A stretch of DNA of 64,000 bases from Paralithodes platypus (Eukaryota > Arthropoda > Malacostraca > Decapoda > Lithodidae): NCBI GenBank assembly GCA_032716605.1, contig CM064545.1:9887564-9951563 (forward strand). The letters are read 5' to 3'. Positions within the stretch are counted from its first letter, which is position 1; every line of letters begins with the position of its first letter. Shown in pieces: positions 9,773 through 19,661 of this stretch. The position numbers were made by a program, and so were the translations under genes. The notes beneath the pieces are model-generated. The model was not told the DNA's origin and made no database searches. It saw nothing but the letters and a program-made list of their open reading frames with translations.

Positions 9773-10381
9773 TTAACCCGGGAACTGCGGGAAGACTCAT
9801 AAGAGTTCCCCCGGCGGACTGCGGGATGACTCTTAAGAGTCCGGGGAAAAAAATATCTATTTAAAAACCCGAAAAAACTAAAAAAAAAATTTTTTTTTTA
9901 TTTTTTTTTTTTTTTTTTGCCCCTTGGCCATGCCAAATATCACTTCTCTACCTCCCCTCCTTCCCCACTTTCCTCCCCTCCTTCAGTTATCACCTATTTT
10001 CCCTGTTATTCCCTTATTTTGTGGTATATTTTCGTGCTAACATTAGCGAGTTGCAAGCAGGACATTGTCATCACTGTTAGCAAGAGAGAGAGAGAGAGTA
10101 TCGATCGACAGTGTCTCTCCAGACTTGGGGAAAAGTGGCGGGAAAGGAGGTTGCCTCAGCCATACATTATGTAACTCCCGGCCTGTATCGCCGATTTTGA
10201 CCATCCAAACGCTGTTTCCACTTGTTTTATTGTTGTAACAGGTTAATACCTTTATAATCAACCTATAATAGGTGCATATGGAGAAGTATTAATGCTATTT
10301 ATGGTAAAATATATATTTTAGTGATGGAAACTGCTCAAATACGTGCGCACAGGCAGAGGTGTCTCATACCCCCCATGCGCA
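9773..10381 (+). repeat. Left inverted arm of TTAA-1
   Basis: Runs from TTAACCCGGGAACTG through paired CTCTTAAGAG palindromes, an A/T homopolymer zone (9870-9918), a pyrimidine-rich block, an AG repeat at 10084-10099, to CCCCCCATGCGCAG. Each block is found in reverse order and orientation in the right arm, for example GGATGGTCAAAACCGG at 14810 and TGCGCATGTATTTGAGG at 14667. Confidence 0.8.
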
Positions 10382-10614
10382 GCCGAGAGGTTAATCAGAT
10401 CGGGAGAGGACTCGGACCCTACCACTGTCAAGGGCCGGACAGGGAGGCGTCCTAACGTCAGCAGTGGACTACAGCACCGCGAGCCATCATCGTCGGACTC
10501 CTTGTGTTGTGGAGAGGGGTGTGGGACCGGTGTTCTGGACTGCTGGTCGTGTGGGGTTAAAAGCGGCTTGGTGGCCTGAGCTGTTGCCACCGCACCAGAA
10601 GTGGTCGGAATATA

Positions 10615-10628
10615 CTGTATATAAAAGT
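10615..10628 (+). promoter_or_regulatory. TATA-box-like sequence, possible captured promoter
   Basis: TGTATATAAAAG is a strong match to an animal core TATA box, with CATAAAG about 45 bp downstream. The flanking GC-rich block (10390-10600) differs from its surroundings. It might be part of a retroelement LTR or the element's own promoter; no coding frame follows within several hundred bases. Confidence 0.35.
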
Positions 10629-11019
10629 TCCGAGCCACCCTTACGCTGGTGCATCAACTCTTTTGTACATAAAGCCCTATATTCCTTCTTTGTCACTTAA
10701 ATCTTTTATTATTAGACTTATTTAAATTTAACTTATTTATTTAATTAAATCTTCAACGGAAAACTTATTATTTAACTATTTACTATAATTATATATTCTT
10801 TTGTTATTAATCAATTTGTTAACCATGTCTAACTGTATGTTTACCACCTTCCTGAGTTATGACTAGGCATTCGCTGATCCTCTACACTGTGCATGACCAG
10901 CCAGCTTGTCCGTCTTTCTTTCTGTCGCCCTGTCTGTCTGTCTGTCCGTCCAATATCTCCTCCCAGGGTTATTTATAGATGCTTACATAATGACTACACA
11001 TGAGTTCAGACGGGTCCGT

Positions 11020-13765
11020 GCGGATGACATAAAGGTAAAATGTAAAACTTTTTAACTACTCATTCAATTTTCACCATGTTCACAATGCTAGATGCTATGT
11101 ATATGATATACCCACTAACCAACTTTGAATTGAATATTCCTAAGATTAAGGTAAAAGGCCAAGGTCAAAGGTCAAAATCAGATTTATTAGTATTACTTCT
11201 AAACTAATGAATAGATTTTCGCCAAACGTTGAGGATATATCTAAATCAGCTATACAAAGGTCAACATATACAAATCTAAAGTCTTACTAAAAGGTCAAGG
11301 TCATAGATGAAGGTCAAATGTTAAGGTCAATATAGTAACTTCCTTATGGTTTATTCAAATTTCACCAAATTCGCAAATGAGATTCACCCTGGTATAAGAA
11401 TGATAACTGCAAATTATCAGACATTTCACGAAGGTCAAGATAAAGGTCAAATGTAATTTATATTAATTATTTTTCTTAAACTAATCAAAATATTTCATCC
11501 TAATGTACATACACTCTTGATTTGTCAATGAAATGGTCATGCAATAAATAAATAGATATTCTTTTAAAGGTCAAGGTCACAGATCAAGGTCAAAGTTCAG
11601 TTATTTAAACTGGTGTTTAATATATTAATAATTTCACCAATATCAATATCCCTCTCCTGGACATTGTATATATATACATTTTATTGAATAAATGCCACAC
11701 TTATATTTCAAATTTCAAGGTCAAAGGTCAATGAAAAAGGTCTAAATCAGATTTGTTAATGTTACTTCTAAATTACTGGATAGAATTTCGCCAAAGGTTC
11801 AGGATATATCTAGATCAGCTATACAAAGGTCAACAAATATTAAACTATAGTCTTATTAAAAGGTCAAGGTAATAGATCAAGGTCAAATGTTAGGGTCAAT
11901 GTAGTAACTTCCTTATGGTTTATTAGAGTTTCACCGAATTCATTGAAGTGGTTGATCTTCATATAAGAATGATAACTGCAAATTACCAGACACATTTCAT
12001 GAAGGTCAAGATAAAGGTCAAAGGTCAATTTTCAATTATACTCATAATTTCTCCTAAACTAATCAATTTTAGTTTATCCAAATGGTCTTACTCTTGATAT
12101 GTCAATTAAATGATTATGCAATAAAAAACAAAATTTCCTCTCATAAAGGTCACAGGTATGAAAACTAGTGTTTAGTATAATTACGATTCCACCAATATCT
12201 CTCAGACATTGTTTATATAGAAATGTCATTGAATAAATTCCACATTTATATTTCAAGTTTCAAGGTCAAAGGTCAAGGATAAAGGTCAAAATCATATATA
12301 ATAGTATTACTTCTAAACTAATGGATACATTTTTGCCAAACGTTGATGATACATCTAAAACAGCCACACAAAGGTCAACAAATGCAAAACTAAACTCTTT
12401 CTAAATGGTAAAGGTCAAATGTTAAGGTCAATATAGAAACTTCCTTATGGTTTATTCAAATTTCACCTAATTCACTGAAATGGTTGAACTTGATATAAGA
12501 ATGATAACTGCAAATTACCAGACACATTCCACGAAGGTCAAGATAAAGGTCAAAAATCGATTCTAATTATAATCATAATTTCTCCCATGCCATTTTTTTC
12601 ATCCAAATATACAGTAGACACATGCTTGATTTGTCAATATGTTCATGCAATAAACGAAATATTTCCGCTCTTAAAGGTCAGGGTCAAATTTTAGTTAATA
12701 TATTTTTTTTTTTTTTTTTTTTTTAGAATAAACAGAATTTCACCAACACAGCTCTTTTAGATGTTGTTTATGTATGCATTTTATTTAATAATTACCACAT
12801 ATATATTTCAAATTTCAAGTTGAAAGGCCAAGAAAAATATGGAAAATATGACAAAGGTCAAGGATATAGATTAACGAAAAAAGGTGTATTTATTAACTTC
12901 TTTATGGTTTATTCAGATTTCACCAAGTTTGCTGAAATGGTTGACCTTGGTTAACAAAACTATAATTGCAAATGATCAGACACATTCCACATAGGTCAGA
13001 ATAGAGGTCAAAGGTCACTACCAATTATATTCATATTTTATCCTAAATTCTTTAACAAGTTTTCATCAAAAAGTTGAATTGTCAATGAAAATTGTCATGT
13101 AATATTTTAATTTCCTCTCATAAAGGTCAAGGTCACAGGTCAAGGTCAAAGTTCAGTTATTAAAAGTGGTGTTAACAAATATTTGAATTTCACCAATATC
13201 GTTCTCCTAGATGTTGTTTACATAGATATTTTCTTAAAATAATGCCACATATATATTTCAAATTCAAGGTCAGTGGTCAAGGAAAAATGTAAACAAAATA
13301 GATTAATCTCAATTTCCCGTAAACTGACCTATGGATTCTCTCCAATTGTAATAGATATATCCAGAAAGTGTATGCAGAGTTAAAGAAACAACACTAATAT
13401 ATATAATACTCAAAGGTCAAGGTCACAGGCCAAAATCAAATGTTAATGTCAATGCATTAAATTTTACTATTAATTAAAATTTCACAGAAATTGCTGAAAT
13501 GGTTGGCCTTAACATGCAAAGAACAATAGTATTTTTTCACACTAAAACCATAAAGGTCAATATAAAAGTCAAAGGTCACTTCCAGCTTTCCCTATACAGT
13601 AGTTCCAACAGAAGTAACCAATAATTATTCACTAAAGTAAACTTGTCTTTGATTTTGTTTGTAGAATGATCAGGAAATTAAAATATATATTCGTACTTCA
13701 AGGTCAAAATATAATGTCAGGGTCAAAGTTCCATTATTAGATTTTTTTTATAATTTACATTTCAA
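11020..13765 (+). repeat. Diverged ~0.5-kb tandem repeat dense in AGGTCA
   Basis: Phrases recur at roughly 450-570-bp spacing: (A)CTTCCTTATGGTTTATT at about 11339, 11909, 12441 and 12898, with a weaker copy near 13468; also CATTTATATTTCAA(G)TTTCAAGGTCAAAGG and GATAACTGCAAATTA. Each unit carries many AAGGTCA or AGGTCAAAGGTCA words, mostly on the plus strand. Copies have diverged by substitutions and indels. No frame is open across it. The half-site is the one bound by nuclear receptors of the FTZ-F1/ERR and RXR types, but repetition alone could explain it. Confidence 0.7.
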
Positions 13766-13796
13766 CAAACTTGTGTTAATTGTATTATATACAGTA

Positions 13797-13857
<61 letters not shown>
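13797..13857 (+). repeat. (TC)n(TA)n microsatellite
   Basis: TCTCTC run followed directly by a TATATA run. Confidence 0.9.
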
Positions 13858-13860
<3 letters not shown>

Positions 13861-14048
13861 GGCCAACTTCCACATAAATGATTACAATATCAAGGCATAA
13901 GATCAATTATATTACGCTATATAATTATATATACCTAAGCAACCCAATCCATTGATGTATAATTTACTGGGGGTATACAGTTTTCCTATTCAATGTTCAG
14001 CTATAATAACATAATAAAATGATGAAAACATATTTTTTAATGCCTTAA

Positions 14049-14652
14049 ATCCATCCACGATTGGCTTGTCAGTCTTTCTGCTCGGAAAAAGGTTGTCCAA
14101 TTTTGTTGGGTGCCTAGCCATGTTGGTGTCCGTGGAAATGAGCAGGTTGATGTTCTCGCTCGCGACGCTGCAGCGGTCCGATCAACTTCTCTCTCTATTC
14201 CTGCCTCTGACTATTATCCAGCTATCTCTGCCTTCCTCCTGTCTCGCTGGCAAACCATGTGGTCTTCTCTTTCCTCTAATAAGCTCCGCACTGTTAAGGC
14301 CTCCGTTTCTGCCCGGGCTGACCCCTCTCACCGTGTTTGCCGTTGGGAGACTGCGTTGGCCCGGCTTCGGCTAGGCCATACCGGACTTACCGACTCCTTC
14401 CTCATGTCCCGCTCGCCTCCACCTCTTTGCTGCCGGTGTGGTGTTCAGCTTTCTATTTCTCACATTTTCCTTGACTGTCCTCTCTTTTCTTCGGCCCGTC
14501 GACGTTATTTTCCCTTTCTATTTTCCCTTGGTCGTCGTCCTTGTCTTGCCGATCTCCTCTCAGAGTCACCTTTCTTTTCCGTTGACCACGTAATGGCTTT
14601 CCTTTCCTCTCTCAGACTCCTTAACCTAACAAGTGCGCATGGGGGTAATTAG
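14049..14652 (+). pseudogene. LINE fragment: RNase H end and C-terminal zinc knuckle
   Basis: Open frame from 14049 to the stop at 14650-14652 (a Met-initiated part starts at 14110). Encodes CWVPSHVGVRGNEQVDVLA, the last RNase H motif of LINEs of the I/Jockey type, and later a CxxC...HxxxxC cluster (CCRCG then HIFLDC) of the kind found at LINE C-termini. The rest of RNase H, RT and endonuclease are absent. It lies directly inside the right arm of TTAA-1, so a LINE end seems to have been captured or to have inserted there. Confidence 0.7.
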
Positions 14653-15159
14653 ACACCTCTCCCTGTGCGCATGTATTTGAGGTGTTTCCGTCACTAAAAT
14701 ATTCATTTTACCATAAATAGCATTAATACTTATCCATACGTGCCTATTATGGGTTGATTATAAAGGTATTAACCTGAAACCACAATAAAACTAGTGAAAA
14801 CATCGTTTGGATGGTCAAAACCGGAGATATAGCCCGCGAGTTGTATAATGTATGGGTGAGGCAAGCTGCTTTCCCGCCAATTTCCCCCAAGGCCACTGAG
14901 ACACAGTCGATCGATACTCTCTCTCTCTCTCTCTCTTGCACTCGTTTGCTATCAGTGATGACAACGCCCTACTTGCAACTCGCTAATGTTAGCACGAAAA
15001 TATACCTCAGAATAAGGGAATAACAGGGAAAATAGGTGATAACTGAAGGAGAGGAGGAAAGTGGGGAAGGAGGGGAGGTAGAGGACTGAGATTTTGCATG
15101 GCCCAGGGAAAAAAAAAAAAAAAATATCTGTCAAATGTTTTTTTTTTTTTCTCTGACTC
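14634..15159 (-). repeat. Right inverted arm of TTAA-1 (inner part)
   Basis: Inverted copy of the left arm. The arm is interrupted at the TTAA at 15160 by TTAA-2 and resumes at 18664-18723. Confidence 0.8.
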
Positions 15160-15361
15160 TTAACCCTTATTTAGCGGGGTCGGACTTAAGTCCGATACGA
15201 GAAAATTGGACTAAATGGCGGGGTCGGACTTAAGTCCGTGGGCGTATTCCCGCCCTAATTTTGGTGGAAAGCGAAACTTGGTGGTCAGGCGGTGTACTAC
15301 AAGGGCCCACCCATACATCCCCACTGCGTGACCGTGACTAAGTGACCCTCAAGCAGCCATA

Positions 15362-15690
15362 ATGGAAGGTCAAGATTTGCCCGTGTTCGATTCGGTGGCC
15401 GCCAATCCCTAGTGCGTCGCGCCACCCTACTAACCACGCCCGGCTCACCACCCAGAAACTAGATATCATTCTGAACTCTTCAGAACTTTCTAATAAGCTG
15501 TTGGATGAAACCGTCGAAGGTCTGGGTGAGAGTTTTGGTAGTGTGGATGACTCGGAAGACGAAAATAACCCGATCATAGGCTTTCACCCCAAGCATAATT
15601 TGCGTGGGGTGGATGTTGTGGTTGATATTGGACAGACCCTTGAGCAAATTGGAGACGTTCCTGACGAAGAACATACTGGTGTGGGTGTTG
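15362..15690 (+). pseudogene. Candidate 5' exon of a TTAA-element transposase
   Basis: An ATG at 15362 opens a short frame (MEGQDLPVFDS) that ends at a stop near 15410. The +1 frame, open from 15363, continues to an acidic stretch (SVDDSEDENN) and ends at GTAAGT at 15691, a textbook 5' splice donor. An acidic N-terminal region is common in piggyBac transposases, but the catalytic Asp residues would be downstream and I cannot find them. Position just inside the TTAA-2 left end favours a transposase relic; it could equally be a chance frame. Confidence 0.35.
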
Positions 15691-15725
15691 GTAAGTACAA
15701 TTTATATTTATAATTGCTTGAAAAT

Positions 15726-17935
15726 GTGATTGCAAGCATTTTATCACCTTACGAGCGGCTGGTGGAGTATATTTCACTGTGCTGCCCAGCGGGGTTTTTT
15801 TTTTAACCCTAAATGGGGTTGTTCTGTGCTCTTTTTCATGCATAAACAAGACCCAGAGCGTAATACAAGTATGTATCCTGAAAGTGCGTAAATTGAGCTT
15901 TCCAATGACACCCGAACCATCCTTTTACGATCACTGGTTGTCTTTCAACGATCGTAAAACACGAGTGAAAAAACCCTAAAATACGGTAATTTCCTTATAG
16001 AATTCCCTGTGTGGCGAGCGGTCTTGAGGTAATTTATGCTCCTAATCACCGCTCCGCTCTCTCTCAGAGCACATTACGTCCTCAAAATTGCACCTTACAA
16101 GAAATTTCCTTTGCATTTATAGCGTATTATTTGCAGGCGTTCGGTAAATTTCTTACGGTAATACAAACAACCAAAGATTGAATATTTGTGCTTGGCATTA
16201 TATGATTGTGGAGAACAGATGTAGGCCTACCGTATATATTATGTTTTCATATATTATATGATACATGTGTAACATTTTTATATTATCACTACTCTCTCTC
16301 TCTCTCTCTCTCTGTCTCACTCTCTTTGTTTGTACTCCTTTGTACTCTCTTTGTCTGATGTAGGCCAGGGCACGCCCCTAACTAATCTCTTGAAATCACA
16401 CCTAGCAGATGTTTTTGACCTCCCCTCTCTCTCTGTCTGTCTTCCTCTCTGGGTCTACCTATACTGCATGTGACATTGAAATTGCTTGAGAGTTTGATTG
16501 TAAGCATTTTATAGCGTATTATTTGCAGGCGTTCGGTAAATTTCTCACGATAACCAGGGTGTATGGTACATTTCTCACGATAATACAAGCAACAACGAAG
16601 CTTGGCGAAGATTGTGGTCTACAATATACCTTTTTATAATTGCATGTAACCTTGTAATTGCTTGAAAATTTGATTGCAAGCATTTTATAGCGTATTATTT
16701 TCAGGCGTTCAATAAATTTGATAAATATATCAAAATAAGTCCTGTGGGACTATGAAATAGCTATTATTGGACAAGGACAATATTTTGTTCATCCCTCCAC
16801 TGGAACATCAACAACAATGTCAACAACGTATCGCCGTCGGCAATCGTAAGATTCAGAGTCGTAAAGATTCCAGGACGAGCTCAATAGAAAATGAATGAAT
16901 GAAATGAATGAGTGTGCAGTACTGCCAATACGTATAGCGACTTCCGCTAGATCTAGAGACCTTTACTTCGATCTAGCAGCAATGACTTACACTAGCGGTT
17001 TTGTTTTGAAATTTCAGAACAATTTCGAAGTGATATTATATGGATTTTGCCAATTCATATTTCTAGTGGTATTTATCATGTCTTACATCTAACAATATAT
17101 GCTAGCGGATTTAATTTCAATTGGTAACCCTCCCGCTCTAGTCGGCTCCAAGAAAATCGATAATGGTGGCACTTTAGTAAACAGGTGATAAAGAAAACCG
17201 CATGCGGATCGGTTTGGTGTATCGGTATTATGGTAAGTTGGCTACCTACTATTGTTTATACGATATAGTAAGTAATGATAAGTAAATTATTATATATTAT
17301 ATATAAAACAAAAACAAAATTCCTGCAAAGCAAGCGAAACAGAGAGAGAGAGAGAGACAGAATGCAGAAACTGAACTGAAGAAAGAGTGAAAAAGATATA
17401 ATCATACAGAAATATTACAAGCAAATAAATGAAATAGAGGGATTAGTTAGAGAAAATAATAATGAGAAATACATAATACGGATGAGGAAGAGGGAAAGCG
17501 AGCGAGCCAGAGAGAGAGAGAGAGAGAGACAGGAAGAGTGAGAGAGATTAGAGAAAATAGAGAGATTGCAAGCATTTTATAGCGTATTATTTGCAGGCGT
17601 TCAGTAAATTTCTTACGGTAATACAAACAATGAAAGATTGAATATTTGTGCTTGGCATTATATGATTGTGGGGAACAGATGTAGGCCTACCGTATATATT
17701 ATTTTTTCATATATATATGATACATATGTAACATTGTTATATTATCACGACACTCTCTCTCTCTCTTGTCTCTTCCTCTCTGGGTCGGTTACCTATAGCC
17801 TACATTTATAATTGCATGTGACCTTGAAATTGCTTGAGAGTTTGATTGCAAGCATTTTATAGCGTATTATTTGCAGGCGTTCAGTAAATTTCTTACGGTA
17901 ATACAAACAACCAAACCACGAAAGATTGAATATTT
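15726..17935 (+). repeat. Internal repeats of TTAA-2
   Basis: The phrase GATTGCAAGCATTTTATAGCG, followed by TATTATTTGCAGGCGTTC(G/A)GTAAATTTCT, recurs at about 16118, 16494, 16670, 17566 and 17844, with the first words alone at 15729. The first and last pairs also share GATTGAATATTTGTGC and GAACAGATGTAGGCCTACC. AG repeats and TC repeats separate them. I see no gene. Confidence 0.7.
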
Positions 17936-18867
17936 GTGCTGCACATCCCTCATACGAAATACCATTCCCACCGTATAGAGAGAATACAGAAACTGAACTG
18001 AAGACAGAGTGAAAAAGATATAATAATACAGAAATATTACAAGCAAATAAATGAAATAGAGGGATTAGTTAGAGAAAATAATAATGAGAAATACATAATA
18101 CGGATGAGGAGGAGAGAAAGGGAGCACAAGAGAGTGAAAGCGAGTGAGCCAGAGAGACAGACAGACAGGAGGAGTGAGAGAGATTAGAGAAAATAATAAT
18201 GAGAATTACATATACGGATGAGGAAGAGAGAGAGAGGGAAAGCGAGCAAGCCAGAGAGAAAGAGAAACAGACAGACAGACAGGAGAGAGAGAGAGAGAGA
18301 GAGAGAGGGAGAATACAGAAATAAGGAGAAATACGAGAAAAATAAGACCGATTACCGAAGGAATACTAGACGCGCGAGAGGCCGAAGTCAGGCCAAAGCG
18401 AACGCAACCGAACGCGCCTGGGAAATAGACCAAAAAGTACCTCCTCTTCCTCACCTCTTCCCACCCTCCACACTCATTCATAACATCCATTCATAGACTT
18501 ATATGGGGAGACGAAGAGTTGCTCTTTCCAAAAATGATCATTTCGTTCGCATTGGAGCCATAGTAACGGCGCTAGGGCGAGTGAAATTGAGCGAATATTT
18601 CGGGATTATGCCCGCTGAGCGGTACAGTGTAAAATACCTGACCACCCGCTAAATAAGGGTTAAGAGTCTTCCCGCAGTCCGCCGGGGGAACTCTTAAGAT
18701 TCTCCCGGCAGTTCCCGGGTTAACGATATTTAAATTCCTTTCCTTTTAACACTATCCGTTTCCTGCTTTAGTGCCATATGGCCTTTGTTGCCTGGTGCTA
18801 GAAATTTATTAATGTTATGTTAATGCCTTAAATAGTAAATTGTAAAGAGAAAATATCAAGTTCACAG

Positions 18868-18974
18868 AATTAGGTATGCCGTTTTCTTTCCAAAATGAGA
18901 AAGCGGCACTTCTACTTTATTATTATTTTTATTATTATTATTATTATTATTATAAGTAGTAGTATTATTAGTAT

Positions 18975-19027
<53 letters not shown>
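18868..19027 (+). repeat. Hairpin-ended repeat tail and (ATT)n/(AC)n microsatellites
   Basis: TAGGTATGCCGTTTTCTTTCC...AAAGCGGCAC followed by CTACTTTATTATTATT matches the 3' end of the 5905/7205 modules (GCCGTTTTG...CAAAACGGCACGTCTACTTTATTATT), implying a dispersed element. An AC run of about 48 bases follows at 18980-19027. Confidence 0.7.
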
Positions 19028-19031
<4 letters not shown>

Positions 19032-19225
19032 TACTTGACCTGACCAAGGCCATTTTTGGAACCTGATCTCACCTACAGGAATGACCTCACATTGAAAATG
19101 TATCACCCCCCCCCCCCCCACCCCACCCCACCCCGTAAATCAATTTACAATGAGCGATCAATCCCAGGTCAATCCTGCAAATCAGGTTCTAAAATGGCCT
19201 TGGTCAGGTCAAGTACAAGTGTGGG
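19023..19225. repeat. Inverted repeat bounded by AC and GT runs
   Basis: Left arm ACACACTTGTACTTGACCTG (19023 onward, about 45 bp) pairs with the right arm ending GTCAAGTACAAGTGTG at 19225. The AC run lies outside the left arm and a GT run outside the right arm, so the microsatellite is part of the palindrome. The spacer holds a C-rich run at about 19107-19135. Confidence 0.8.
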
Positions 19226-19360
19226 TGTGTGTGTGTGTGTGTGTTTTGTGATGGGTGGATGTGTGTGTGTGATGGATGGATGTATGTGTATGTGTGTGTG
19301 TGATCGGTGAAGGGGTGTGTGTGATGGGTAGATGATTCTGTGTGGTGTGTGTGTGATTAT
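19226..19360 (+). repeat. GT-rich imperfect microsatellite
   Basis: GTGTGT runs interrupted by GATGGATG and related words. Confidence 0.85.
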
Positions 19361-19661
19361 TGACTGGTAAGGAATATGAAGGCATATTATAACTATTGCG
19401 CTGGATATTACTACTTCACTCATACATTAATGCTTAGGTACTTATATATTTAGTTATATTTATACTTATCCATGAATTGTATGTATGTATATCATATAAC
19501 GTTAACATTCTATGATTAAAAAACAAATCATTGGTATGTTCGTATCTTGATGTATGAGAAATTGTTCTTATAAGTTTTTGAGCGGTTACTAGTGTTTTCA
19601 TCTTAGTTTTGCATGCATTACCCTACACTGCGTGACAGTAAATTATATTGGAATAAACCAA

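Larger units (their letters stand above)
15160..18663. mobile_element. TTAA-2: 3.5-kb TTAA-flanked element nested in TTAA-1
   Basis: Left end TTAACCCTTATTTAGCGGG and right end (minus strand) TTAACCCTTATTTAGCGGG are identical for 19 bases. Both TTAA copies lie inside the right arm of TTAA-1, and outside them the arm sequence CTCTTAA/TTAAGAGTC matches the uninterrupted left arm, so the insertion is clear. Inside are a candidate acidic exon (15362-15690), a block resembling TTAA-6 (about 15745-16110, CACCTTACGAGCGGCTGG), repeated GATTGCAAGCATTTTATAGCG units and AG-rich stretches. A piggyBac-like relic is the best explanation; no full transposase frame is present. Confidence 0.8.
9773..18723. mobile_element. 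TTAA-1: 9-kb TTAA-flanked element with long inverted arms
   Basis: Both ends read TTAACCCGGGAACTGC inward (right end on the minus strand), giving terminal inverted repeats next to a TTAA target site, the signature of piggyBac-type transposition. The left arm (9773 to about 10381) matches the right arm (about 14634-15159 plus 18664-18723) inverted; the right arm is split by TTAA-2. Inside are a promoter-like TATA sequence, an AGGTCA-rich satellite and a LINE RNase H fragment. No transposase frame was found, so it is non-autonomous, or a composite that has captured other repeats. Confidence 0.75.

Noticed and set aside
15360..15577. Host gene on the minus strand (MIGLFSSSESS)
   Set aside because: Antisense shadow of the acidic frame; no domain.
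18206..18496. Arg/Glu-rich and Ser/Leu-rich frames in both directions
   Set aside because: AG-repeat translations inside TTAA-2, without domain or conservation.
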